From Vibrio profundi (lineage in GTDB: Bacteria; Pseudomonadota; Gammaproteobacteria; Enterobacterales; Vibrionaceae), in contig NZ_RZIS01000011.1 of NCBI RefSeq assembly GCF_005281835.1, positions 80,102-144,101 on the forward strand: a stretch of DNA of 64,000 bases, given 5' to 3'. Positions within the stretch are counted from its first letter, which is position 1; every line of letters starts with the position of its first letter. The translations under genes and the position numbers were made by a program. Of this stretch, positions 1 through 8,594 are shown in pieces. Below the pieces are notes generated by a model. That model was not told where the DNA came from. It saw only the letters and a list, made by a program, of their open reading frames with translations, and made no database searches.

Positions 1-1570
1 ATACTTCACAGCCGTAGCCTTTACCGTATTTCTCTAGTAGCTCATCGAATGTTTTGATTTCTTCAATGCGGATTAGGTGGAAAAGCTCTTGGCGAGAGTA
101 AGCAAAGTGCTCACACACATCGTTCTTAACTTCTACACCAGCTTTAGCAAGTTCAGCATTAAGTACTGAAGTTACTAGTGGAATACAACCACCACAGCCA
201 GTACCCGCGCCCGTTACTGCTTTGATATCACCGATTGTGTGGTGACCTTCAGCAACCGCTTGAGCGATCTTGCCTTTGGTTACATCAAAACAAGAACAGA
301 TAACTGCAGATTCAGGAAGAGAGTCTGCGCCAAGTGTTGGTTTTTCAGCACCGGCGTGTGCAGGAAGAATCAACGCATCTGGATGTTCAGGAAGGTCGAT
401 TTCATTCAGCATAAGCTGTAGAAGATCGCCATAGTCAGACGTGTCGCCAACCATTACTGCACCTAGCAGCTTCTTGTTGTCTTCAGAAACGATTAGACGC
501 TTGTAAACTTCTTGCTCTTCGTTTTGGTAAACGTAGCTCTTACAGCCAGGTGTACGACCATTCGCATCACCGATTGAGCCTACTTTCACGCCTAGAAGCT
601 TAAGCTTCGCCGACATATCAGCACCTTCGAATGTGCTCTCATTACCCAGAATGTGGTCAACAGCAACCGTCGCCATCTTGTAACCAGGAGCTACTAAACC
701 GTAGAAGGTACGATTCCAAGAAGCACACTCACCAATCGCGTAGATGTTCTCATCTGTCGTTTGGCAGTTATTGTTGATTTCGATACCACCGCGCGGTGCA
801 ATACCTAATCCCATTTGACGAGCAAGTTTGTCTTGTGGGCGAATGCCTGCAGAAAATACGATGAAGTCTGTTTCAAGTTCAGTGCCATCTGCAAAGCGCA
901 TTACGTTACGCGCCTCTTTGCCTTCAGGAGCAATCTCTAGCGTATTTTTACTTGTATGAACATTCACACCCATACGTTCAATTTTCTGGCGTAGTTGATC
1001 ACCACCCGCTTGGTCAAGCTGCTCGGCCATTAATTTTGGCGCAAATTCTACAACGTGAGTGGTTACGCCTAGTGCTTTCAGTGCACCAGCAGCTTCAAGC
1101 CCAAGTAGGCCGCCGCCAATAACAACACCTGACTTAGAATTTTTCGCTGTTGCTTCAATCGCTTTTAGATCTTCAATGGTGCGGTAAACAAAACAGTCTT
1201 TGCCTTCATTACCTTTGATTGGCGGTACAAATGGGTAAGAGCCTGTAGCAAGAATCAACTTGTCGTAATGGATTTCGCGGCCAGTACTTGAGTAAACATT
1301 TTGCTTCTCACGGTTGATATTGATAGCACGTTCACCAATCAATACGTTAATACCGTGCTTTTGGTAGAAACCCTCTTTTACAAGAGAAAGTTCATCAGCG
1401 GTATGGTGTGAAAAATATGAAGAAAGGTGTACGCGATCGTAGGCGACACGAGGCTCTTCACAGAAAACAGTGATGTCCATTTGGCTTACATCTGTCTTCT
1501 CGACTAAATCTTCGATATAGCGATGGCCGACCATGCCGTTACCGATGATGACTAGCTTCATCTTGCTCAT
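1..1570 (-). CDS. nirB: Nitrite reductase (NADH) large subunit, partial (C-terminus beyond window)
   Basis: Assimilatory/detoxifying cytoplasmic siroheme nitrite reductase large subunit, which with NirD reduces nitrite to ammonium using NADH. Reading starts at the ATG at 1570 (MSKMKLVIIGNGMVGHR), preceded by an AGGAAA Shine-Dalgarno. The N-terminus has the FAD-binding GxGxxG motif. About 520 residues are visible: the FAD/NAD-dependent pyridine-nucleotide oxidoreductase part, then a BFD-like [2Fe-2S] domain with ICSCFDVTKG and GTGCGGCIPLV. The sequence runs off the window at about YGKGYGCEV, before the siroheme-binding sulfite/nitrite reductase domains. The upstream region has FNR and NarP-like sites, as expected for anaerobic nitrite control. 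Partial only because of the window edge; no internal stop was seen. Confidence 0.96.
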   Translation of the reverse strand, partial: MSKMKLVIIGNGMVGHRYIEDLVEKTDVSQMDITVFCEEPRVAYDRVHLSSYFSHHTADELSLVKEGFYQKHGINVLIGERAININREKQNVYSSTGREIHYDKLILATGSYPFVPPIKGNEGKDCFVYRTIEDLKAIEATAKNSKSGVVIGGGLLGLEAAGALKALGVTTHVVEFAPKLMAEQLDQAGGDQLRQKIERMGVNVHTSKNTLEIAPEGKEARNVMRFADGTELETDFIVFSAGIRPQDKLARQMGLGIAPRGGIEINNNCQTTDENIYAIGECASWNRTFYGLVAPGYKMATVAVDHILGNESTFEGADMSAKLKLLGVKVGSIGDANGRTPGCKSYVYQNEEQEVYKRLIVSEDNKKLLGAVMVGDTSDYGDLLQLMLNEIDLPEHPDALILPAHAGAEKPTLGADSLPESAVICSCFDVTKGKIAQAVAEGHHTIGDIKAVTGAGTGCGGCIPLVTSVLNAELAKAGVEVKNDVCEHFAYSRQELFHLIRIEEIKTFDELLEKYGKGYGCEV

Positions 1571-1636
1571 AAGGATTTCCTGAATTGTTATATTTTTCTA
1601 CTGAGCAAATAATGAATTATGAAAGAAAATGAAAAT

Positions 1637-1650
1637 ATGATGTAAATCAA
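1637..1650 (-). promoter_or_regulatory. FNR box upstream of nirB
   Basis: On the minus strand it reads TTGATTTACATCAT, nine of ten matches to the TTGAT-N4-ATCAA consensus. If it sits at the usual -41.5 the start site would be near 1602, and CATTAT at 1614-1609 is a plausible -10. Confidence 0.75.
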
Positions 1651-1664
1651 TTACGAAATCGAAC

Positions 1665-1679
1665 TACCCAAAAGGGGTA
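1665..1679 (-). promoter_or_regulatory. NarP/NarL-like inverted repeat upstream of nirB
   Basis: Minus strand TACCCCTTTTGGGTA: one perfect NarL/P heptamer (TACCCCT) facing an inverted TACCC. The total is 15 nt, one shorter than the canonical 7-2-7 site. Its centre lies 28.5 bp upstream of the FNR-box centre, close to the 28 bp separation known at E. coli nirB. Confidence 0.5.
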
Positions 1680-1913
1680 GAACAAAAGAGGTAGAGGCGT
1701 TCAAAAATAAGGCTGCATTGCTTAATCAACCGAATCCTCGAGCCATTTTTATAAAAACCAACCAAAAAGGCCAAACCTCAAATTTCGTTGTTAACTTTCA
1801 AAACAAATCGAAGACAGAGAAATTTAGTAACATGTTTTCACTTTCGCCTATAGTTGTGAAAAGTTTGGTCTCGATTTATAGCGGCTAAAAAACTCTAGGG
1901 TTAAACAATTGAC

Positions 1914-1941
1914 AAAAAAATAGCCAGCGCAGTGCTGGCTA
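1914..1941 (-). terminator. Intrinsic terminator of the chemoreceptor gene
   Basis: Hairpin TAGCCAGC-loop-GCTGGCTA (1941-1921 on the minus strand) followed directly by a run of T (complement of the A-run at 1914-1920). Confidence 0.85.
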
Positions 1942-1965
1942 GATTCGTTATCAATAACTCAAAGT

Positions 1966-3600
1966 TTACACTTTAAACGAGTTTACCAATCCGTTGAGTT
2001 CCTGAGCCATACCACTTAGATGTTCGCTAGATTGGCTTGTCTGAGCAGTACCGATTTCTGTCTGCTCTGCTACAGCAGCGATGTTGTCGACATTAGCGCT
2101 AATTTCAACCACTTGCTGAGTCTGTTCTTTGGCAGAATAGCTAATATCTTTTGCCATTTCTGAAAGTGAGTTGATCGAACTTTGAATATTCTCAAGCTCA
2201 CGACCACACACGATCGCTTTCTCTATACCTTCTGCAGTGTAAGTTTCACAGTCACGCATAACCTGAACCGTAGTACTCACATCCGCCTGTAACTCAGTGA
2301 TAATGTCTTGAATACTGCCCGTTGATTCTTGAGTTCGAGACGCCAACGTACGAACTTCATCGGCCACGACCGCAAAGCCACGACCTTGATCACCCGCACG
2401 TGCCGCTTCAATTGCTGCGTTCAGTGCCAATAAATTGGTTTGTTCTGCGATCTGTTTAATGACTTCAATGATGTCGCCAATTTTATTCGAAGAATCCTCT
2501 AACTTTTCTGCATTGACCACAGCACCGTTTACTTTAGACGCAACGACTTCAATGATCTCGATGTTTGCATCTATGCTCTGGTTGCCGCTTTTCGCCGCTT
2601 GAGTCGCTACTTCAATCTCTTCGAGTGCCACTAGCGCTTTATCCGTCACCGTATTTGATGCTTGCTCTAAATGCTGAACACTGATCGATACCGCTTCAGT
2701 TTGTGCTTTTTGTTCAACAACACCGCCTTGAATTTGTGTAGTAACCGTTGACAGTTCTTCCGCCTGCGACGCCAAAGAGCTCGTATTCATGTTAATGTTC
2801 GTCACTACCCCTTTGATATTTTGGTTCATTTTATTGAACGCCGACGCCATAACTGACAACTCGTCTTTACCTTGGCTCTTCATTTCTATTGTTAAGTCTT
2901 TTTCTTCGGCAATCTGAGACATCGTCTTAGTTATCTTCTGAAGAGGACGAACAATATTTCGCGAGATCAAACTTGAAATAGTAATAAGGATAAGAAGGAT
3001 TAGGCCGCTGTTTAGCAGCGAAGTCATCAACTGTTCTTTAAACGCTTCTTCTACATCAGAATAATAAACGCCTGTTCCTACCACCCAAGGCAGCGAATCC
3101 GTCTTCTTAACGAATGAAATTTTCTTTTCGAGTTCATTGCTACCAGGAATTGGCCAATCGTAAGTAACAAAGCCTTCGCCTTGCTGCTTAGCCACCGCAA
3201 TAAAATCACTAAAAGCATTCCTTACATAAGACTTAGAATTCGCCAGCATGTTCTGATCATCAAGCTGAGGTTTAATTGGGTGCATGATCATCGTGCCATC
3301 AAGGTGATTAATAAAGAAATAACCATTTGAAGCATAACGCACTGATTTTACTAACTCTTTAATCAGGGTTTGTTTCTCTTGAGGCGAAGCATTGGTTGAA
3401 GCCGACACGAACTCTGCCTGTGCAACGATCGTTTCTACTAGTGACATCGCTGCGTTTTTACGCTCAGTTAAAATTTCTTCTTTTAGCTGATAAGCCGAAA
3501 CAAACTCCAAGCCAATGATAAACAAACTAGAGAGTATGATAATTAGACGAATTTTAGCGCCAACCTTAATTCGGTTTAAAATGGTGTTAACAAACTTCAT
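1966..3600 (-). CDS. Methyl-accepting chemotaxis protein with single Cache sensor domain
   Basis: Transmembrane chemoreceptor that signals to CheA/CheW. Residues about 17-37 form TM1. A periplasmic sCache_2-type domain follows (about 40-185), with the GYFFINHLDGTMIMHP stretch typical of this fold. TM2 is at about 188-210, then HAMP and a long cytoplasmic methylated coiled coil with the conserved hairpin tip ALNAAIEAARAGDQGRGFAV. The length (544 aa) is normal. There is no C-terminal CheR/CheB pentapeptide; the protein ends LVNSFKV. The ATG at 3600 has only a weak upstream AAGAAC. The ligand cannot be read from sequence; sCache_2 receptors often bind small organic acids. It is monocistronic with its own terminator. 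Confidence 0.93.
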   Translation of the reverse strand: MKFVNTILNRIKVGAKIRLIIILSSLFIIGLEFVSAYQLKEEILTERKNAAMSLVETIVAQAEFVSASTNASPQEKQTLIKELVKSVRYASNGYFFINHLDGTMIMHPIKPQLDDQNMLANSKSYVRNAFSDFIAVAKQQGEGFVTYDWPIPGSNELEKKISFVKKTDSLPWVVGTGVYYSDVEEAFKEQLMTSLLNSGLILLILITISSLISRNIVRPLQKITKTMSQIAEEKDLTIEMKSQGKDELSVMASAFNKMNQNIKGVVTNINMNTSSLASQAEELSTVTTQIQGGVVEQKAQTEAVSISVQHLEQASNTVTDKALVALEEIEVATQAAKSGNQSIDANIEIIEVVASKVNGAVVNAEKLEDSSNKIGDIIEVIKQIAEQTNLLALNAAIEAARAGDQGRGFAVVADEVRTLASRTQESTGSIQDIITELQADVSTTVQVMRDCETYTAEGIEKAIVCGRELENIQSSINSLSEMAKDISYSAKEQTQQVVEISANVDNIAAVAEQTEIGTAQTSQSSEHLSGMAQELNGLVNSFKV

Positions 3601-4178
3601 AACTGTTCTTTTTATTGATAACTATTCTGTGAATGTCGCATTTTAGAGACGGAATGTATAAATACAACCACACAAAATTTACAGAATTAGATAATAAACA
3701 TACGCATTTAATTTAATTGCAACATATCACACTCCTGGAAAGTGAAATTAGCCATCTAAATAATTGACAATCAAAACAACAAGTTAACAAGAGAGCAACA
3801 TAACCCACGTTAACAAGTGATGAAAGAAACACCATACCAAGCCAGTCATATAGATAAGTACAATGTGAAATTAAATTAAAATAAATGCGATTGATATTAA
3901 GTAATGTGATCTGAAATGTTCATTTTTGCTTCCTATATTCAGATAGACTTCTCCCCCGCCTGTCTCGACTACTAGAGTAAACTCTCAATTTATTGCAACA
4001 AAAGTGAGATGTCGCTCCAAAATGTGACATTAATTGTTTCAACTTCACGAATAGTTATTTCGAATGGATAATTTTTATAAATATCTACAAGCAATTGATT
4101 TCAATCATCAATCTATGAATAGGAGAATGCTATTGATACGTCGCTATTTATAACGACAACTATAGAAGTGAAAGTCAG
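3601..4178. other. Intergenic region between two divergent chemoreceptor genes
   Basis: 578 bp, AT-rich, presumably with both promoters. I see no convincing hexamer pair, operator or RNA. An AGGAGAATG near 4121 is not followed by a usable long frame. Confidence 0.4.
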
Positions 4179-5729
4179 ATGAAAACCGAAGCAACACGTA
4201 ACCGAAACTTTTCTGCAACCGACAACCTCATTTCCACTACGACACCTGAAAGCCATATAACCTACGTCAATCAGGCTTTTTGCAATGTCGCCGGATATGA
4301 GCAAGAGGAGTTATTAAATGAACCACACAACTTAGTTAGGCACGCCGACATGCCTAAATCCGCTTTCCAACAAATGTGGCAGTACTTGTCATCAGGCAAA
4401 AATTGGATGGGATTAGTCAAAAACAAATGCAAAGGAGGAGAAGAGCATTACTGGGTATCCGCGTTTGTTACTCCAATCAAGGACGAAAACGACAACATTA
4501 TTGAATACCAATCGGTAAGGTCACGTGCATCTGATCCTCAAATTGAACGTGCCGAAAGCCTATATCAAAAACTGACATCCAATCGGTTATGCAGAGATCA
4601 TCGCCTCTCTACACTCAAAGCACTCTGGGCGCTGACGTTGTGCAATTTGATTGCTGCACCAGCACTGATCGCGCTTGACGCCTTCCCTCTTCCACTATTA
4701 ACCGGAATAAACTTAGCGACATTGTTATGCGTTTATCAACACAACCGCCGTTACAAGTCGGTCAGCACGTTGGCAAAAGAAACCTATGATAATGAACTTG
4801 TAGAACATGTATATACTGGCTACAAAGATGATTTCTCGCAGATCCAACTCGCTCTGTTAATGAAAAAAGCAGAGTTACGCGCGGTTTCTGCTCGAGCCGA
4901 AGATACCACCTCTCAAATATTGATCTCAGCTGAGGAAGAGTTCGCTACCATACAAACCATATCAGAACGCATTGATGCGCAATGCCAAGAAACAGAACAA
5001 GTAGCAACCGCGGTCGAAGAACTGACCCACTCCATTAATGAAGTCGCCACTAGTGCACTTTCGGCGTCCGATTTAACTACGGAAGCCAGTATCCAATCTA
5101 AGCAGGGCCTGACAAGTATCCTTGATACAATTTCAGTTGTTGACTCTTTGGCACAAGAACTCGAGCAGTCTCAGCAAGTCATCAATCAGCTCGCGGAAGA
5201 CAGTCAAAAGATCGAAAGTATATTGGATGTAATCAGCACCATTTCCGATCAAACCAACTTACTCGCATTAAATGCTGCAATTGAAGCCGCACGGGCGGGC
5301 GAAGCTGGGCGTGGTTTTGCGGTCGTTGCCGACGAGGTAAGGAATTTGGCCTCTAAGACAGGTTCATCGGCGAGCGAGATCCACGCAATGATAAGTCAAT
5401 TACAAGCAACCGCAGAAAAAGCAGTTCAAACCATGCAACGAGGAGGATCGCTATCGGTTCAATGTAAACAACAAGCAGGTCTTACTGGCGAAGTTCTTGA
5501 ACAGATTTACGATAAACTTGAAAAGGTCACCGATAGCAGCCATCAAATAGCGAACGCCGTTGATGAACAATCTCAAGTAACCAAAGAAGTGAACATGAAT
5601 GTTGTGAAGATCAGAGAGCTTGCCCTTTCAACTGCAGACACTTCTTCTCACTCCATTGCAAGAACGAGTAAACTGGTTGACGATATTGAGCAGCTTCAAA
5701 GACTCATGAATCAATTCAGTCGTATCTAG
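4179..5729 (+). CDS. Aer-like methyl-accepting chemotaxis protein with PAS domain
   Basis: Probable redox/energy-taxis receptor. The N-terminal cytoplasmic PAS domain (about 20-125) has Aer-type features: ITYVNQAFCNVAGYEQEEL, NLVRHADMP and KNWMGLVKNKCKGG. A hydrophobic hairpin follows (about 147-190, two TM helices with no periplasmic domain). The rest is the MCP signalling coiled coil with tip NLLALNAAIEAARAGEAGRG. At 516 aa it matches Aer-family length. The start at 4179 has a weak ribosome site (AGAAGTGA). FAD binding is known for Aer PAS domains but is only inferred here. Confidence 0.92.
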   Translation: MKTEATRNRNFSATDNLISTTTPESHITYVNQAFCNVAGYEQEELLNEPHNLVRHADMPKSAFQQMWQYLSSGKNWMGLVKNKCKGGEEHYWVSAFVTPIKDENDNIIEYQSVRSRASDPQIERAESLYQKLTSNRLCRDHRLSTLKALWALTLCNLIAAPALIALDAFPLPLLTGINLATLLCVYQHNRRYKSVSTLAKETYDNELVEHVYTGYKDDFSQIQLALLMKKAELRAVSARAEDTTSQILISAEEEFATIQTISERIDAQCQETEQVATAVEELTHSINEVATSALSASDLTTEASIQSKQGLTSILDTISVVDSLAQELEQSQQVINQLAEDSQKIESILDVISTISDQTNLLALNAAIEAARAGEAGRGFAVVADEVRNLASKTGSSASEIHAMISQLQATAEKAVQTMQRGGSLSVQCKQQAGLTGEVLEQIYDKLEKVTDSSHQIANAVDEQSQVTKEVNMNVVKIRELALSTADTSSHSIARTSKLVDDIEQLQRLMNQFSRI

Positions 5730-5752
5730 CTTGATACACCTAATTTAGATAC

Positions 5753-5780
5753 AAAAAAACCAGCCTATATGGCTGGTTTT
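5753..5780 (-). terminator. Intrinsic terminator of the tRNA operon
   Basis: AAAACCAGCC / GGCTGGTTTT stem with a TATAT loop and flanking A/T runs, just downstream (minus strand) of the last tRNA-Leu. It could also terminate the plus-strand aer-like gene ending at 5729. Confidence 0.85.
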
Positions 5781-5787
5781 CTATAGA

Positions 5788-5874
5788 TGGTGCCCCGGGC
5801 CGGACTTGAACCGGCACAGCGCGAACGCCGAGGGATTTTAAATCCCTTGTGTCTACCAATTCCACCACCAGGGC
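5788..5874 (-). tRNA. tRNA-Leu (anticodon UAA), copy 4 in transcription order
   Basis: 87 nt including encoded CCA. 5' GCCCTGG pairs with 3' CCGGGGC. Long variable arm, anticodon loop with TAA in GGGATTTAAAATCCC, and T-loop GTTCAAGTC. Last gene of the operon. Confidence 0.96.
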
Positions 5875-5963
5875 ACGCAATACTTTATTGCGATGCCGAT
5901 TACTGAAAAGTAAAACACCATCTTTGATATCAACCATCTAATGACAATCAATACCCCAAAATT

Positions 5964-6037
5964 TGGAGGCGCCTCCCGGAGTCGAACCGAGGTCCACGGA
6001 TTTGCAATCCGCTGCATAGCCACTCTGCCAAGGCGCC
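5964..6037 (-). tRNA. tRNA-Cys (anticodon GCA), copy 4 in transcription order
   Basis: 74 nt with encoded CCA. Acceptor GGCGCCT/AGGCGCC type, anticodon loop ATTGCAAAT, T-loop GTTCGACTC. Confidence 0.96.
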
Positions 6038-6097
6038 ATAATCACTAATGTGATAGTTCGTTAGTGAACCATTCTCCTCTAACCGAGGAAGTATAGA

Positions 6098-6184
6098 TGG
6101 TGCCCCGGGCCGGACTTGAACCGGCACAGCGCGAACGCCGAGGGATTTTAAATCCCTTGTGTCTACCAATTCCACCACCAGGGC
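6098..6184 (-). tRNA. tRNA-Leu (anticodon UAA), copy 3 in transcription order
   Basis: Same 87-nt sequence as the copy at 5788, in the next tandem unit. Encoded CCA. Confidence 0.96.
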
Positions 6185-6273
6185 ACGCAATGCTTTATTG
6201 CGATGCCGATTACTGAAAAGTAAAACACCATCTTTGATATCAACCATCTAATGACAATCAATATCCCAAAATT

Positions 6274-6347
6274 TGGAGGCGCCTCCCGGAGTCGAACCGA
6301 GGTCCACGGATTTGCAATCCGCTGCATAACCACTCTGCCAAGGCGCC
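6274..6347 (-). tRNA. tRNA-Cys (anticodon GCA), copy 3 in transcription order
   Basis: 74 nt, like its siblings except one D-loop base (minus strand GGTTATGC in place of GGCTATGC). The only tRNA in the array with a visible internal difference. Confidence 0.95.
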
Positions 6348-6407
6348 ATAATAACTAATGTGATAGTTCGTTAGTGAACCATTCTCCTCTAACCGAGGAA
6401 GTATAGA

Positions 6408-6494
6408 TGGTGCCCCGGGCCGGACTTGAACCGGCACAGCGCGAACGCCGAGGGATTTTAAATCCCTTGTGTCTACCAATTCCACCACCAGGGC
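6408..6494 (-). tRNA. tRNA-Leu (anticodon UAA), copy 2 in transcription order
   Basis: Identical 87-nt tRNA-Leu in the next unit, with encoded CCA. Confidence 0.96.
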
Positions 6495-6582
6495 ACGCAA
6501 TACTTTATTGCGATGCCGATTACGAAAAGTAAAACACCATCTTTGATATCAACCATCTAATGACAATCAATATCCCAAAATT

Positions 6583-6656
6583 TGGAGGCGCCTCCCGGAG
6601 TCGAACCGAGGTCCACGGATTTGCAATCCGCTGCATAGCCACTCTGCCAAGGCGCC
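6583..6656 (-). tRNA. tRNA-Cys (anticodon GCA), copy 2 in transcription order
   Basis: 74-nt tRNA-Cys with GCA anticodon and encoded CCA. Confidence 0.96.
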
Positions 6657-6716
6657 ATAATCACCAATGTGATAGTTCGTTAGTGAACCACTCTCCTCTA
6701 ACCGAGGAAGTATAGA

Positions 6717-6803
6717 TGGTGCCCCGGGCCGGACTTGAACCGGCACAGCGCGAACGCCGAGGGATTTTAAATCCCTTGTGTCTACCAATTCCACCACCAG
6801 GGC
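6717..6803 (-). tRNA. tRNA-Leu (anticodon UAA), copy 1 in transcription order
   Basis: 87-nt tRNA-Leu, first Leu copy downstream of the promoter. Confidence 0.96.
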
Positions 6804-6891
6804 ACGCAATGCTTTATTGCGATGCCGATTACGAAAAGTAAAACACCATCTTTGATATCAACCGCCTAAAGACCATCAATATCCCAAAATT

Positions 6892-6965
6892 TGGAGGCGC
6901 CTCCCGGAGTCGAACCGAGGTCCACGGATTTGCAATCCGCTGCATAGCCACTCTGCCAAGGCGCC
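6892..6965 (-). tRNA. tRNA-Cys (anticodon GCA), copy 1 in transcription order
   Basis: 74-nt tRNA-Cys, promoter-proximal gene of the operon. Confidence 0.96.
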
Positions 6966-7012
6966 TTGTCTTTCAACACGTTAGAGCGTTGCTCCGCTGT
7001 GTTCGGGTGCCT

Positions 7013-7040
7013 ACTTTACGGATTGCGCGAAGATAGTCAA
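7013..7040 (-). promoter_or_regulatory. Promoter of the tRNA-Cys/Leu operon
   Basis: Minus strand TTGACT (7040-7035), a 16-bp spacer and TAAAGT (7018-7013), followed by a GC-rich discriminator (GGCACCC). The discriminator is typical of stringently controlled stable-RNA promoters. It lies about 48 bp upstream of the first tRNA-Cys. Confidence 0.8.
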
Positions 7041-7135
7041 ACAAAATAACGCATTTATATTTCGTTTGCTGACATTTGAATCAAATCGGTGTTTGTTCGA
7101 TCTTTTTTGACACTTTCTGTACGAATAATAACGCC

Positions 7136-8581
7136 TTACCACTTCTTCATTAGGCGTCCTACAAGACTTGGGTGATAAGCCCAACAGTGATCAAACATAC
7201 TCATTAGTTGCGGATTTCCGTATTTGGAAACACTAACGGCATGAAATCTGTTCTTATTCGCTTTAAGTTTTTCGACTTGGTCTAGTAATTCGTCAGACTG
7301 TTTTGGAGCAATAAAGTCTGACAAAACCACTAAATCGGCATTTTTGTATTTGTCACCCATCATTAAGTCGATGGATTTCATTAACACAGGTTCTAAATCT
7401 GTCCCACCGTGGAAGCTGTAACTCAAAAAGTCACTCACTTCGCGAAGGCCATCTTGTCGAGTCAGTTCATAAGTGATCTGCTCAGTCGAGAATAGAATAA
7501 CGTAGCATTCTCGTTGTTCGGCAAGTGCAATTTGCATGAGAGCATAAGCCATCGCCTTAGCGCACTGCTCAGGGAAACCACTCATGGAGCCAGATGCGTC
7601 TACACAAACAATAAATGGACCTTTTTCCACTTCAGCCTTTTTATTATCAGGCTTATGCGCTTTCACTTTGCGTAAAGTTCTCGCTTTACCTTTGGTGCGA
7701 TAGTTCATTAAACGTTTATCGGCCAAATGTTTGTAAAAGATAACTTCAAGTTCTGGGTACGCAAGAAACATGGTTTCGTTAGGAAGCAATTTATTTAGAT
7801 CATCACTTTCATGAATACCGACGATATCATCCGTCGCTTCATCGCTTTCTTCTTCGACCATTTGAAGCTCTTCAGCCGGCGCTTTATTTAAAGAAGGGTC
7901 ATCGACGTTACCCGCCATTCGACCAAGCTTTTCCGCGATTTCTTGCAGGCCTTTATTCTTCAATAAAAACTCGGCGTGATTCTTCATGACAGACACGTCG
8001 GTTTTGCTCAGTTTGGCTGATGCCATATCCCATAAGCGCCCTACACTGCCTTCATCGCCACTCTCAGTCACACGGTCCATGTTTTTCATGGTTTCCATGC
8101 GCTGATACAAATCGTTGAACATTTTTTCTTTGCTGGCTTCTAGCTCGGAAACCTGCGCTTGTTGAATCGCTTCAGAAAGCGACTTGTACCATTGGTCACA
8201 GAAATAATGCGGGAACATTGGGTTGTCCACGCCTTTGTTCTTTTCCAACAAACGCCTTGCTTGTAAGTAAAAAGAGGAATGCCACTCTAGCTGTTTGATC
8301 ACGTCATTGATTTCGACAAAAAACTTAGCTTCGTCCCAATAAATGACTTCTTGGTAAAGTGCGAGTTCTTGCTGGAATCGTTCGGTCTCACACACTTTGG
8401 TGACGCGTTTAGTCACTTTACCGCGCCACTTCAACAAATGGTTTTTTACTGAATTCTTTACGCCTTTGTTTTCAGCCATCATCATTACTTGTGAACGAGC
8501 CATAAGATCGTTCACTGCAGTATCAATGACACCGGAGTCAGCTAACATTATTGCAAGGTTTAACCCATCCGCACCTAACAT
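7136..8581 (-). CDS. viaA: ViaA, VWA-domain partner of the MoxR ATPase RavA
   Basis: 481 aa, the same size as E. coli ViaA (483). The C-terminal VWA domain carries a MIDAS motif, CVDASGSMSG (about residue 330), then YVILFSTEQ and FHGGTDLEPV. The middle segment GRLWDMASAKL also matches the family. The ATG at 8581 is preceded by GGGAGTGAG and lies 13 nt after the ravA stop, so the two genes form an operon. ViaA stimulates RavA ATPase. In enterobacteria the pair is linked to respiratory complexes, lysine decarboxylase and aminoglycoside sensitivity; the role in Vibrio is inferred only by homology. Confidence 0.93.
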   Translation of the reverse strand: MLGADGLNLAIMLADSGVIDTAVNDLMARSQVMMMAENKGVKNSVKNHLLKWRGKVTKRVTKVCETERFQQELALYQEVIYWDEAKFFVEINDVIKQLEWHSSFYLQARRLLEKNKGVDNPMFPHYFCDQWYKSLSEAIQQAQVSELEASKEKMFNDLYQRMETMKNMDRVTESGDEGSVGRLWDMASAKLSKTDVSVMKNHAEFLLKNKGLQEIAEKLGRMAGNVDDPSLNKAPAEELQMVEEESDEATDDIVGIHESDDLNKLLPNETMFLAYPELEVIFYKHLADKRLMNYRTKGKARTLRKVKAHKPDNKKAEVEKGPFIVCVDASGSMSGFPEQCAKAMAYALMQIALAEQRECYVILFSTEQITYELTRQDGLREVSDFLSYSFHGGTDLEPVLMKSIDLMMGDKYKNADLVVLSDFIAPKQSDELLDQVEKLKANKNRFHAVSVSKYGNPQLMSMFDHCWAYHPSLVGRLMKKW

Positions 8582-8594
8582 TCACTCACTCCCA

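Larger units (their letters stand above)
1571..1965. other. Intergenic region between nirB and the chemoreceptor gene
   Basis: 395 bp holding the nirB control region (1600-1680) and the terminator of the chemoreceptor gene (1914-1941). Nothing else recognisable between 1681 and 1913. Confidence 0.6.
5788..6965 (-). repeat. Tandem array of four Cys-Leu tRNA units (period about 310 bp)
   Basis: Units begin at 5788, 6098, 6408 and 6717, so the periods are 310, 310 and 309 bp. The fourth unit ends at 6965. Not only the tRNAs but also the roughly 60-90-bp spacers are nearly identical, for example the GATATCAACCATCTAATGAC block and the ACCGAGGAAGTATAGA block. This points to recent duplication or homogenisation by recombination. 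Confidence 0.95.

Noticed and set aside
5740..6809. Several open frames of 60-99 codons on the minus strand repeating ALVVELVDTRDLKSLGVRAV
   Set aside because: They are the tRNA-Leu and tRNA-Cys sequences read through in one frame; the repeats are the tRNA array, not protein genes.
5740..6965. Possible CRISPR array because of evenly spaced repeats
   Set aside because: Period is about 310 bp with tRNA genes in each unit, no short repeat-spacer pattern and no cas genes.
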